Assembly: GCA_947561715.1 (NCBI GenBank)
Contig: OX387202.1
Span: 744,001 to 808,000 of the forward strand
Source of the DNA: Ascidia mentula
Taxonomy: Eukaryota; Chordata; Ascidiacea; Phlebobranchia; Ascidiidae
Length of the DNA: 64,000 nucleotides
Direction of reading: 5' to 3'
Within the stretch, counting starts at the first letter, position 1, and each line of letters opens with the position of its first letter. Position numbers and translations under genes: made by a program. The notes beneath the pieces were generated by a model. The model had not been told where the DNA came from. It was given only the letters and a program-made list of their open reading frames with translations, and ran no database searches. Shown piece by piece: positions 35,091 through 46,085 of this stretch.

Positions 35091-35860
35091 TTGCAGGACA
35101 AAAGCGACATCTTCCGGTTGTTAACGGAGTTCACCACTTATGTGCAACGCATCATCGGTAAAATGAAAGAGTTCTTTCGAAACGCCATCCTTGATTTTGA
35201 GGCTTTTGAAACTTTGAAAAACCAACGAGTCACAAACATATCGCACAACTGTGAACGACCTCCATCTTCAGGATATTTTGATTGGGAGAGTTAAGCTTTT
35301 GCTCAGCTATCCACAGTCATCTCAGCAACATCGACAAAAAGTGTTCAACATTATTAAAACATTTTCTTACCCAACTATCTGCATCATCAAGTAGGTCACT
35401 GCCTTGAAGTTTGTTTTAAACAGATTTTTCACGCCAACATTGACATAGTAGGTTCAGTAACACAATGTCAAGGCAAGATATATTTCCACACAGTGGTAGA
35501 CTGTTTCACTCGCTGACCAGAGGTGATTCCAACCCAAGATGCTACCGCAATTACCTGCGCCTACGCTTTTATCTCTATAGGATATCCCGTTGTGGTATTC
35601 CAACTCACTCCGATCGAGGACCGCACTTCCGAACTATAGGGCTGCCAACTCTTGGGAATTCAACTTCACCGAACCACTTCCTATCACCCACAATCCAATA
35701 GATTGATAGAGAGTTTTATCGTCACTTTAAAAGTGTGAACATGACTCGTTTCAACAACTACAGTTGGTTGGAGATCTACTTTTGGCTTTATTGGGACTTA
35801 ATTGACACTACCCCCAAAAGAAGATAGACAAACGTCTTCAGCTGTGATGGTTTATGGCAA
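35091..35860 (+). mobile_element. Ty3/Gypsy-family LTR retrotransposon fossil
   Basis: An RNase H end-like piece (LLTEFTTYVQRIIGK) is followed by a zinc-binding integrase-like stretch near 35330-35410 and an integrase core piece with SDRGPHF. Parts are collapsed together, the coding sequence is broken in several places and no LTR pair was found. It looks old and is related to the fossils at 14.0 and 45 kb. Confidence 0.6.
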
Positions 35861-36689
35861 CATGATACCTGGGTTGTTCATTTATCTAATTAAAAAAGGG
35901 CCAACAACGTTTTGATTGCACTCAGGAATTTGGTTAAACAACTGCTTCCGATGCTCAACAGCGTCAGCGTAAGACGATTGAATACGTTCAAGCTTGACAT
36001 CGACACATAGAAATAGATAAGCTGTAGCAAGAAGTTATATTGATATATTGGTATATTGATAGTTACAGGTTCTGGAAATTGTAATAAAATGTAAGAGATT
36101 TAATGCCGTGTTTAACTACATTACAAATAGTGTGTTCAAGCAATGCTGCATTGAACCAACATCTGGCAGGCAAATGAAAAGAATTTGGTGAGTCGTATTG
36201 TTATTTTACTTTGTTTTAAACACAGGGATACAAACCGTAGATAATCTATGCGTGGCATGGTTAAACTAGCGTTTACTAACGTTTGATTCGTTCACTATGT
36301 GTGCGAGATTAACCCATCTGGCGAATAGAAACGAAGCGATTGACCTACATGCCAGCTGCGCTTTGTACGGAATTTCAATACACAAAAAAATGACGCTTAA
36401 ATAAAACAGTTTCTCTGCAGATCCCACCCCCCCCAAAAAAAAAAAATAATATTAATAATAATATGATCTTAGCACATAATAACGTTTTTGCTAAAATAAA
36501 CTAAATATTAGAGTTATAATATTGCTCTACGTAAAAAAATAAGTTAAATTGGTTTTGCATGAAACGGGGAAATCCCTTATCGCCCGTGAGGTGGTTAGAG
36601 TTACAAACTCTTTTTGCATTGCGAAAATCCCGGTGTTATTTTAGCTATAAGATATCATGACAAGTTCAGGTACATAAAAATGTATTTTT
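35861..36689. other. Gap
   Basis: No gene seen. A C8-A12 homopolymer stretch lies near 36426-36450, followed by AT-rich sequence. Confidence 0.45.
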
Positions 36690-37430
36690 ACATATTGTGA
36701 ATAAACTTGTGTGGAAGCAAATACGTGGGCCAAACTAAAAATAGTTTCGCCGTTAGGTGGCGTGGCCACAGAGCAAATTGGAGGAGCTTTTCCATTGACA
36801 AAGGAGATGACAAAGTATCTCTGCTAAAGCACTACGCAACGCAGCACAAGTCCACTTTTGCAAATCAACCGAACATTGCGGATTGTTTTTATGTAATTTT
36901 TGTGGAACAACCACATTTTCGGGATTTAGACATGTGCGAGTCAAAGTGGCTTCACCTTACAGGTGCCACCATTAACATACAAAAAATGATATTGCCTAGG
37001 GTGCGTTGATGTGTTTTCTTGAAAATCTTTCTCTCTTTTTTATTACTTTTAATCGTTTTAATGGCTACATGTTTTTTCGTGTTTTTCGTGTGTGTTTTTA
37101 AGGTGGTTTTACGCCGTTCGAATTATCGCCGCGTTCCTTATCTCCACCCGCGTCTGATGCGGTTTCTCCACAGTGTACGCAAATCTCTTACCTTCTAATG
37201 CAAGGCGGGTAACTCAGTGTTTTGCCTTCGCACAGTAGCATTGCAAGAGGACGAAGTTGTTGTTGTTTTTTATCACTAGCCCTTTCTCTAATGTTGCTGT
37301 TTTTCAGACGTTTTTATATCATTTAATGTGTTTACTGAAGGAACTGAAGATGCCCATGGGGCGAAATATATATTCCTGATTTATAAGCCAGGCTGATCCT
37401 GTATAAAAAGCTACTGCTTTTTTTAGTGAA
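36690..37430 (+). mobile_element. Penelope-like element 3' fragment with GIY-YIG endonuclease
   Basis: The frame 36707-37009 encodes CGSKYVGQTKNSFAVRWRGH and then a long tail ending ILPRVR. This is the GIY-YIG nuclease end of a Penelope-like element (YVGQT, then Arg-x3-His-Arg). The reverse transcriptase part is absent, so the copy is 5' truncated. Its 3' end carries ACTGAAGATGCCCATGGGGC followed by GAAATA, a hammerhead-like core. A family different from the element at 47.7-51.4 kb. Confidence 0.65.
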
Positions 37431-38805
37431 TAAACTTGTATTTGTTTGTGAATTTATTTCAATGCTAGCATAAAATCGGAAATAATCCAGCTAATACTCA
37501 TGTATCTACTTTTAAAAATAAATTATTTTTTTACATATATACGTAATATACACGGATTTTTAAGAATGAATATTTTTACCTCACAAAATCAACCTACCTA
37601 GCAACTCTTCTTTTGCGTGGCACAAGTGAAATTCGCAGCAGATGAATTCACAACACGTTTACACATGGGTGCCAATGAAACAAAGCGTTGTGATGACAAC
37701 GCACATAAGGAGTATTTATAAATGCACAGTAAAGAGTGTATGAAGAAGATGCAGTTTTATAGTGGAGTGCTACATTGTGCTAAGGCTTAATTCACGTTTG
37801 GCCTGTAATAGACGTTAATTACGCACCAAAAATGCGAACTTTTCATTGACAAGACCTTATACAAAACAATGGGAAAACGGACATGTTTGTTTTAAGAAGG
37901 TTAATTATGTCGAACCTGAAACGTTTGTCGAATCCTAGACCTCTACAATTTTAAAATTGCCTCAAAAAACATTGCGCAATAAAAAATAGTTTGCAAATCA
38001 CGTTGATAATTACGAAAAAAATGATCAATTTACACAAAAGTTGGATTTGGTCTCTTGAAGTGTCTATTTGTCACGCTGTTTGCTGCACGAAGGACCAGCA
38101 TCTAAAAATAATTGGAATTTATAATTTTTCACTCTTGTAACGATTTTTTACTTAACGCTGTTTAATTTCATAAACTTTTCCTGTTGCAAAACCACTCCAA
38201 AGTTTCGTTCAGTCTACGCGCACCAACCATATTCAGGAAACACTCATAAAGATACAATAAAGGGCAACAACTTTGTAGAATTAAGATTATAAACCACTAC
38301 CTTAAACAAACGTTCCACAGTGCGCATTGTTATTACGGTAAACTATATTATGCAGTTTTGCCAATGTTTTTTGTTTCAAGATTCCTAATGATTTTTTGTG
38401 ACTGTAGAACTAACGGAGCTCTATACAAGTGATGTGTGACATTTTTAGCATCATCGTAAAATTGGTGTATCCACGTATATTGGTCAATATGAATCATATT
38501 CAGCAAACACGTTACACACCTTGTGATGAACTGGACGTCGTTTGCTGAGTGTTTGTTTTGTTAACTGAGCCTCCTGCTATGGTGATGTTTGGTTCATGCA
38601 ATGTACAGCCAGCAAGTAAAGTACCTGAATATTGCAGTGAATGTAAGAGACTTACTATTTTAAACTTAATACGTGCTTTGCCATACTTGCTTGACCTAAA
38701 GGACTTCGTGTCGCATCAATTTTTGACAAAAACTTCTGCAGAGTGTTCGCCTGTTAATAAACATATAATGCATCATAAGGAATATACGATTTTATTACAT
38801 CTTAC
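37431..38805. other. Gap: 3' side of NLR locus 1 with a candidate terminal exon
   Basis: No death-fold domain is visible. One candidate last exon on the minus strand is 38101-38030: the acceptor AATTATTTTTAG is strong, entry is phase 0 as needed after the UPA exon, and it encodes 23 residues (MLVLRAANSVTNRHFKRP and a few more) before TAA. Alternatively the true last exon was lost or moved. Confidence 0.3.
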
Positions 38806-39052
38806 TTGTATCGGTTGATCGCTTGCTGTTTCTACTTTTACACCAAAATTTGATTCACGTTTTTCCTCACCAAATTCCAGCTTTAAATCAACTATTTCAT
38901 AACCAGTTGTAGCAAATTGCAAAACAACATCACGTTGTACTGTATTGTCAGAGTAAATATTCTTTAATTCCATTTTTAGGATTTCATTCTCAGGAAATCT
39001 AACTCGACCACTTTGACTTGTGAGAGTTAGTGTTCCTTCGTTCTGATGAGAT
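38806..39052 (-). CDS. NLR locus 1: UPA exon 2
   Basis: Acceptor GTTTTGTCAG and donor CAA-GTAAGA. It completes the split Arg codon from the previous exon and encodes SHQNEGTLTLTSQSGRVRF, then PENEILKMELKNIY and an end near ETASDQPIQ. It fits the second half of a UPA domain (strands with a hydrophobic-x-F pattern). Exit is phase 0. In NLRP1, CARD8 and PIDD a death-fold domain follows UPA; none was found here. Confidence 0.6.
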
Positions 39053-39900
39053 CTGACAAAACATGTTACAGTGTGAATTCTGTTGAATTGTAAAGATCAC
39101 TCGCAATTACATAAAGCGTTATTTTGTTTGACGCTACAAATTTTCCAACCATGCAGTTGCTCAACTTGAATTTGAAAAATTGGTAAAAATTGCAAAGATG
39201 CCTTCATTTGTCGTTTTATTAATGGATTGGAACGGTTAATATCCTGCTTAGGAAAGAGTTAAGGCTGACGAATGTCTGCTTCATGTCAACAATGCCTCGA
39301 GGAGATTTAAAATTCACAAATACATGATACCTAACCTTGCGCCAGCAATTTCGTGTGATATTTCCCAAAATGCCAATCAGTCAGCGATAGTGACTGCAAC
39401 TGGTTGTAACCTTTTTTTATTAATTGTTACGTCATAATTAATTAATTAATGCAATGCCTAAACCTTTTTCGTCAAATTTCTCGTAAGTATTGTTAGTGAT
39501 AGCAAGGTAAGGTATACATGCATATCGTTTCGATTAATGTGCGAATAGCTGAATCTTACAGATAATTTAACTAATATGTACTTATCGATGAAATAAAATA
39601 GATACAAGGTTGTGTAAATAATGGGCTTATTTGATATTTAAATTTGTTAAAAATGTCTGTGCCCCGCAATAAATTTGTCCAAGCAAAAATGGTCCTCGGA
39701 TATGTTCTGCCCTTAAGTTTCCCACGTAAGAATAGACAGCATAAATTTCTTTCTGAATTTACTAATTGACACATGATGATTTGGGCGATTTGAGTTAAAA
39801 AACGTGTTGTGTTTTTAATTGTGTATAATGTTCCAGCTTTTTTGGGGGAAATTAAAGTTACTCCCTTGTATTATATTCGTAACTTCAATTAACTAACTAC
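39053..39900. other. Intron of NLR locus 1
   Basis: Between the two UPA exons. A minus-strand frame near 39571-39774 has no recognisable domain. Confidence 0.5.
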
Positions 39901-40083
39901 CGTAATTTAAAATCCATCAGCTGTCGAAGATTGGGGTTTTTTGCTCGGTGAGGTTCAAAATTGTGACAAATAAGAAATCTCCAAAGTTTCTGGAAACTTC
40001 CTGGGCTTTCATCGTCCGGAAATCCAGACATAAACATTTTCGTCTTCGACCATCCAAAAATATTTTCAGTTACCACACCAAAC
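39901..40083 (-). CDS. NLR locus 1: end of ZU5 and UPA exon 1
   Basis: Acceptor GCATTTAG and donor ACG-GTAGTT. The first base completes the Trp codon from the previous exon, giving THFTW-FGVVTENIFGW across the junction. PIDD has HFSW followed by a hydrophobic strand (FLVV) at this place. The exon continues KMFMSGFPDD and LWRFLICHNFEPHR, like the start of UPA domains. Open throughout, ends with two bases of an Arg codon. Confidence 0.65.
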
Positions 40084-40175
40084 CTAAATGCACCAAAGAA
40101 GATAAATAAATTGCAAGCAACTGACTTGTAAAGGCTGTTACAGTATTATCAAATACAAAAACGTGTTACACTTAC

Positions 40176-40273
40176 CAGGTAAAGTGAGTTACTGTAAATG
40201 TAATCTTCCCCTCTCCACTGTAGGATAAAGTTTGATAATATTCCCATTTTTTACCATCCTGACTTGTTTCAAC
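40176..40273 (-). CDS. NLR locus 1: ZU5 exon 3 with the THF-TW site
   Basis: Exon of 98 bp, acceptor AATATAAAG and donor CTG-GTAAGT, entry phase 0. It encodes VETSQDGKKWEYYQTLSYS and GKITFTVTHFTW. In self-cleaving ZU5 domains (PIDD, NLRP1, CARD8) a His-Phe-Ser or closely related sequence stands at the cleavage point; here it is His-Phe-Thr. Threonine serves as the nucleophile in the comparable GAIN-domain site (HL-T), so cutting is possible but not shown. The acceptor is weak in pyrimidines, the least secure splice of this group. Confidence 0.65.
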
Positions 40274-40504
40274 CTTTATATTGTGTGAAGCGTTAACACA
40301 AAATCATTTAAAATGAAAATTCATCCAACTCACTTCACAAAAATGACAAATACTTTCAGTTATAAAATATACACTTTAATACTTAGTTCCTTGTTTGACT
40401 GAGCAAAATATGGATAACAAAGTCAGAAACTATATCAGCAGTTTTTGGTGTTTGCTGTGAACACACTTTTTCGTGATGGTCACAAAGTGAATGTTCAAAC
40501 TTAC

Positions 40505-40618
40505 CACAACAAGTTGATGAGGATCTTCACACACAAAACATGATGGTAAAGTGATGGTGACATCTTTGGTGAACTTTAACCCGCTTGGTCCACAATACAA
40601 CAATGGAGTAATTTCCTT
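40505..40618 (-). CDS. NLR locus 1: ZU5 exon 2
   Basis: Acceptor ATTACACAG, donor GTG-GTAAGT, phase 0 at both ends, 38 codons. The encoded EITPLLYCGPSGLKFTKDV and TITLPSC match the ZU5 core pattern (T-P-hydrophobic-x-C/F-G-P-x-G-L-x-F-x-x-P/D-V-T-hydrophobic-T-L-P) closely. This is the clearest single piece of evidence for the domain. Confidence 0.75.
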
Positions 40619-42294
40619 CTGTGTAATGAAAACCCAATAAAAAAAGTTTTAATATTATTGTTGAATAATGAAACATTTTTCTTGTTAACAACCAAGAAAT
40701 TACGTCTTGCATTGGTAGAGATAACAAACATAAAATATTCCATATGTTTCCACATGGTTGTAAATATTGTGTATTTTGATGCATCAATATCTTCTGTCAT
40801 TTGTTTCAACAGATTCAGTGTTTAGTACAGAAAGTATACTTTTTGTCTACCTAAGAAGTCTGTCCTACAGAATGGCGGCACATAACTAAGCAACCAGGTG
40901 ATGCATGGAAATCAAATTTGAAGGGTGGATGCGCAGGTTAGCAAGTGCTTTTGCAAAGCGGTTTTGAGCGTATTGTGGTAATTTTAGTAAAAAAACTTTA
41001 TCCAATTTAGTCATGTAGTCGTTGGTTGTAGGGTGTTGACAAAAATTGTTTGAAAAAACATCAAAATGTTCAGAGGGATAATTTAATTATTCATTTTTCA
41101 TTTTATTTTTGGTCCGCCTCATGTTTAGGCCGCATCTCTGTATTTCTGCCCTTCTCGAACTGTGTCCTGCGTAACAGAGTAAAATTATGTGTAACAATGC
41201 AATGGGTCATGCATGGGCGCCAGTGTTTTGGTTGAATGAGCGCAGATGAACAGGCTGTTGCCAGGGCGATTTTCAGCGTGTTTGGGGCAGTTTTGCTATG
41301 GTTTTCAGGGTTATTAGTCAGGCAGTAAATTGGTAGAGGGTGCTATTGAACATGTAGCTGAAAAACTACCCAAATATTGAGGTTGATTTTGTGGAAAAAT
41401 GAATCACTGAAAGTATGGTCAATTTGTGATTTTCTGTTAGTGCCGACCCTTGTCTAGGAATTGTGGCCAAATTTATAATGGAAATAACTACTTTAACTGC
41501 TCCCCCGGGGTAATTTTGACTATCTGTTGGCCATTATTTTGGCCAAAAAAGCAGAAAAAAGTGTAGGTTTGTTTTGTGAAAAAATGAATCACAGAAAGTA
41601 CCCTCCATTTGCGATTAAGTGAAGCCACCAACCCTCCTATACACAATTCATTAAGAATTAGATGTCTTGTAATTGTCTTGGGGACCCACCGGGGCTGTTT
41701 GTACACCCCCTAGGACTGACAATTTAGCAGTCACCCTTTGCAAAACCCCCCAATGTGCTTTCTTAATGCAGCTGCAATCAATTTTTTTCTGTTCAGCAAT
41801 AGTAGTCCCCCTTCATGAGTCAGACCCGGCAATTGTTTTTGGCAAACAAGAGAAACTGTAAACAGGTGCACAATGACAAATGACTTGTGAAACTCAATTT
41901 TTAGGATTTAATTGTGAGATGCGGCCTTTAGGCATTCAGGTCAAAATTAGTTGTGGGGTAGTTGCTTAAAGTACCCTCCATGTACATCATTATAGCTAAA
42001 ATGACTGGACAAATGGCTCACTATAACCTTATCGAATTTGTAATTCAGCATTAGCCCTACCCTTCTCTGTGCAATGACAAAACAATTTTGGCATCCCCCT
42101 TGGCTGTTTCTACTATCTTGTAGGACATAGGTTCCTCCTGCAGGGTTGATATTGAAACTTCGCACGAATGCATTCTCCATTAGCGGAAACTGTGCGACCG
42201 AGTTACCCACATTTGGGAGTAATCGCAAGGGTAAGCCAAGTTTTAGAAAACAAGTAAAATCCTGTACTTACATCACATGTATAAAACCACTTAC
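40619..42294. mobile_element. Intron of locus 1 with nested TTAA-type MITEs
   Basis: An inner copy, 41128-41926, starts GGCCGCATCTCTGTATT and ends with AATTGTGAGATGCGGCC; TTTA at 41124-41127 and 41927-41930 flank it. It sits inside an older copy that covers about 40870-41123 and 41935-42150. Both share TTTTCAGCGTGTTTGGGGCA-type or CCCCTTGGCTGTTT-type blocks with the copies at 18.2, 23.0 and 30.4 kb. No coding sequence. Confidence 0.6.
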
Positions 42295-42456
42295 ATTTGG
42301 CTTGATATTTCCATAGTAGCTTCTCAACCAAATTTTTACATTTGTTTTCAGTGCATTAGGAGGAATATCAACAACACAACCCATCACATCAAGTTTGCCA
42401 CCTTCCACACCAACAACTGATGATGTTGACTGGATTACTTCATACTCTTTATGTTT
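42295..42456 (-). CDS. NLR locus 1: ZU5 exon 1
   Basis: Acceptor ATTTACAG and donor AAT-GTAAGT, phase 0, 54 codons. It encodes STSSVVGVEGGKLDVMGCVV and then DIPPNALKTNVKIWLRSYYG. The pattern G-G-x-L-x-hydrophobic, then hydrophobic-x-I-P-P-x-A-L is the standard start of ZU5 domains. Being phase 0 on entry, it can follow any of the LRR exons directly. Confidence 0.75.
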
Positions 42457-42667
42457 CTGTAAATATAGAAAATATAATTATTAGTCATGTCTCAGTCATT
42501 ACAATGTTAGTAGTAGTATTTATGGTAAGATTCTTTATAGTTGTAAATTAAACATCATATAAAACCTTGTTACAGACCAAAGCAATTTATGCAAAATAAA
42601 CGTTAATTGTAATGAACAGTTTAGTACTTTGGTTTAAACAAAAACATGCATATATTATTTTCACTTT

Positions 42668-42740
42668 GGAATTGATGAGATCCTCCCCCGCCTGTGTAAA
42701 GTTGTTTCTTATGACCGACAACAACTGAATATTGTGCATA
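42668..42740 (-). pseudogene. NLR locus 1: second half of the last-type LRR exon
   Basis: Encodes MHNIQLLSVIRNNFTQAG and EDLINSK with donor AAA-GTGAAA. It matches the second half of 9674-9814 and 31089-31229. The first half, with its acceptor, is replaced by unrelated sequence at 42741-42768 and then the duplicated block. The exon therefore cannot splice as in its relatives; skipping it keeps phase 0. Confidence 0.55.
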
Positions 42741-42768
42741 GAAAAAGGAAAAGAAAATAGGCTTTCTA

Positions 42769-43984
42769 TGAGCCGTTACTGCAGGGTCCGGGCCGTTTTT
42801 AAATTAGGAAATAATTCCGTTACAGCATCAACGGTATACTAAAAGCAATCACTCGACCCAAAACGAATGTTTTCTTGTCGATGGTATTCGCTGACATGTT
42901 AATCATCCCTGGTACATATATCGTTACATGAGTATTTGGCCCTGAAGTCGCAAAAAGGAAAAAAGTGGTCGACAAAACATGGCGATCAATGGAAAGTCCG
43001 CCCAGTCAACTTAAACATGAATCCATGTGAACATACGCACGCCAAAGCGTCTATCTGACAATTTCTGTGTTCTTTTCTAGCTTGCTTTAGAAGTTCGTCG
43101 CGATGTTTTTTCCATCACATTTGCCACAACAATTGCAAAAATGCCAAACAAGAAGATTCAAGCGCTGAGCTGGGTGCAGGGCTACCCCTTCGCTAAAATC
43201 ACGGAACAAGTTGTCGCTGCCATTTACCGAGAGCGCAAGGAATCGTGTAAGTAAACCGCTTTTCGGTGTGTGACAATCGTATCAGAATTTCAGTTAATTC
43301 TCTCTGTGTGTTTATGTGCCGTTAAAAATACGTGTAAAAGCGAGACAACTTACGATCGTTCTTATTGTGTTCCAGTCACGAAATTACGCTGTTCCTAATT
43401 ATGAAATACTAGGGGCAGTGATTTAAACTCCAGAACCACTATGACGTGGCAAAGAAGCTTATGCTCAATCAAAAGTCAGGTGGTGGCAATTTTTCCGAAT
43501 ATCAAGGATGGATTTGAACGGTTATTTTTAATTTATTGTGCGACATCACCTGACGATACCGAATGCATTATCGCATCGCGCATTCTTCAAAAGTTGGTTG
43601 TGAGGTTTCTAAAAAAGCGCTAAAATGTGATCCTGCTTTTTTGGTTATGTTGTTTTGCTCCACTCGGCTCCTCTTATAAAACAAATAAACCTAACGCACA
43701 ACACCTAGTACGCTGACATTTTCGTGCATGTTGGACGCATTCATTTCAATACAAACATAAATATTGTTCCTTTGGACAGACATGAATCACTCACCGGTTT
43801 CTTCAACAGTTTAATCTTCTCCGATAAATGTTTGGCACCAACGCTTGTCAGGCCGCATCCACCCAGAACCACTTGTTCAATGTTGTGGATGCAATCGGCC
43901 ACGTAAACCGCACCACGGTCTTCTATATTGTTGTAGGAGAGGTTGAGCATCTTCATCTGAATGAAATAATATCCAAGTTAAACA
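42769..43984. repeat. Recent 1.2-kb duplication, copy A
   Basis: Matches 46086-47300 in the same direction over its whole length with about ten differences. It contains one LRR exon of locus 1 (43795-43956) and, at 43141-43630, a piece related to the small gene at 61.3-62.2 kb in the Polinton region (shared SWVQG and DGFERL motifs). Confidence 0.8.
43795..43956 (-). CDS. NLR locus 1: LRR exon, copy A
   Basis: 54 codons starting MKMLNLSYNNIEDRG, then VYVADCIHNIEQVVLGGCGL and GAKHLSEKIKLLKKP. Acceptor TTCAG, donor CCG-GTGAGT, phase 0 at both ends. Two ribonuclease-inhibitor-type LRRs. It differs from copy B (47111-47272) at four bases near its start, each changing an amino acid. Confidence 0.75.
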
Positions 43985-43999
43985 AATGTGATTAATAAA

Positions 44000-44335
44000 T
44001 AAAAACTGGATCAAAAAACCAAAGGCCCCTGGCAGGCTGTCGATCGCACACCGTATCAATAATAATGTATTAAAATCCCAACACGGCGATCTTTAGACAG
44101 CTCAGATGGATTTATTAAAAAGAAAAATATATTTCGCCTAAAACGGCATCATCAGGTTCTCCATTGACCAAAACTGCCAAAAACGAAAAACAGAAAGGAA
44201 AGAGTCAAGAATCTAACGCAAAAAGGTTACGAAAGCTAAAAATAAATAAAAATTTAATAAAAACTTTTAAAATATTCGGGTTTTAAGCATTAACTAAGAA
44301 ATAATAAATGTATGGATTAACTGCATGTGGTTCAA
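44000..44335 (-). mobile_element. Penelope-like 3' tail inserted in duplicated intron
   Basis: On the minus strand the sequence CCTGATGATGCCGTTTTAGG followed by CGAAATATA has the hammerhead-like core of Penelope-like tails. It interrupts the intron sequence that is continuous at 15835-16150, so it inserted after that duplication. No coding part remains. Confidence 0.5.
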
Positions 44336-44339
44336 GTTA

Positions 44340-44640
44340 AACAAAGTGTGAATAACAACACAGATAAGTGATATCAAAAAACAATATGTGAAAAATAAGA
44401 TTAATAAGTAAAAATTACTTTTATTCAAGCGCGAATGTTTCTTGTTCCGATTTGAATAAATTCCATTTATGTAAAAGAATAGAAACTGGGACAGACGAAG
44501 TAATTGTGAGGTTTGTATCAGAATGAATGACGGAGGTAAACCGATTCCTGATAATTAAACTTCTTACGACCACTCAGTGTAGAACTGGCTTGCTAATAAG
44601 ACTCGGCGATCCAAGTTATGAGATTACAATGAACATGGCG
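44340..44640. repeat. Duplicated intron sequence, partner of 15835-16150
   Basis: GTGAATAACAACACAGATAA, ATGAATGACGGAGGTAAACC and ACTCGGCGATCCAAGTTATG are shared with 15.85-16.13 kb. See that entry. Confidence 0.7.
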
Positions 44641-46085
44641 TACGTAAAAATACCAACAACACTAGTAAGCTACTTTAACAATGCTCGGTTTGAGAAATAA
44701 AACTTAATGACTCTGCCAGGGATGTCAATGGTTATGGACTTGTTTCGAGGCTTTCTAGACAAAATTCGTAACCTCAAAATTCGTAACGTGAACCCGCATA
44801 CCAACAAAGATTTATTGGAATATTACACGCAAGATGGAATCTGAAAATGCTGATAACGTCAAGCTGACGACATCTTGGCCTCCACAACCACGTGTATGTC
44901 TGCAGCAATCGAAAGCACAGTTTACACTTGGGAACATCAAGGCAGATTAAACAAAGATTATCGACGTTGTGTCCGCACTAGATCAGGACGCAACGCGTCG
45001 ACCGATTGATATTTTGAACCACCACCTGATAGAGACAAACATGCAGCCATCAAGACACGGTTGACACTTTGGACCTTTCTCGCAAATAGTGCGCATCACG
45101 CTTATCCAGCTTACCTTCCTTATGCGAAAGCCATTGGCGTTAATGAACGAGATACTTGCTTTGTTAGGTGATCACACATGCTTCCTGTTTAAACACTTGA
45201 TTTGCAAACATTTGTCAAGCCGACGTTCCTGGCATGTGCTTTTACCATATACGTTACGGGCAAAAATTACGGCAATGCTTTCCACCACCTTTCAGGAAAT
45301 CTCCAACGCCGGTTCCCTGTAATGGCTGAGGTTACCGGCAAACCAATCGGCCTTTTTCTTGTAAGGGATTCCAGCCAAAATTTTCTTATCGACACGAGCG
45401 TTGAAGTCGATGCCATGCCCCCTACTGGATTTGAACGACACACGAACGCAAAAGATATTGCATTAAAATCTGTTAAGTTCGATTGCTGCATCCACCACGG
45501 TCACAAGACTGTAACGAAGGAATTTCGCCGATAAATTTATTTCGGTTGTCCCAGCAACATGGACGAAAAGTGTGTTTGACGTTATTCATGCACTTTCTCA
45601 CCCATCTATCCGCATCACCAAGCAGCTTATTGCCTCCAAGTTTGATTGGCTTTCATTGTGCAAGCAAGCGGGTCTACGGGCGAGGTAAATTCTGTGACGA
45701 TGTTTAGCGCAGTGTTACAACATATACCAAAGTTTGTCCATTTTGTTCAGAGTTCGTATGTATCTGACAGTCAGTAACAATGACATGCAATGAGCGATAG
45801 AGGAAGGTGTCACCAAACTCTAACAAATTGCACACGAATAACGGAGAAACGATCCTTGCGCCATAATAGAAGCCAGACGTTCAGAGCGGCAACGCTAAGC
45901 ACTGACGAGTCGCGTGCAATTAAAGACGCCGATTTGTTTACGCCTAAAAAACACACTTGTAGTATGGCTAACATCAGTGCTTTGGGGACCTCCCTTTAAA
46001 ACGAGGTTAATCTGCATCACTCTAATACAGGGGTTCCATGACGCCCATTTGGTGAAACCAGTGTGAAGGACTTTGGCTTCAGTGG
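44641..46085 (+). mobile_element. Ty3/Gypsy-family LTR retrotransposon fossil
   Basis: A retropepsin-like piece (MAEVTGKPIGLFLVRDSS), parallel to the one at 14.1 kb, is followed by an integrase zinc-binding-like region near 45560-45690 (HALSHPSIRITKQLIASKF). The reverse transcriptase part is missing. The element is broken in several places. Its right edge meets copy B of the 1.2-kb duplication. Related to the fossils at 14.0 and 35.1 kb. Confidence 0.65.
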
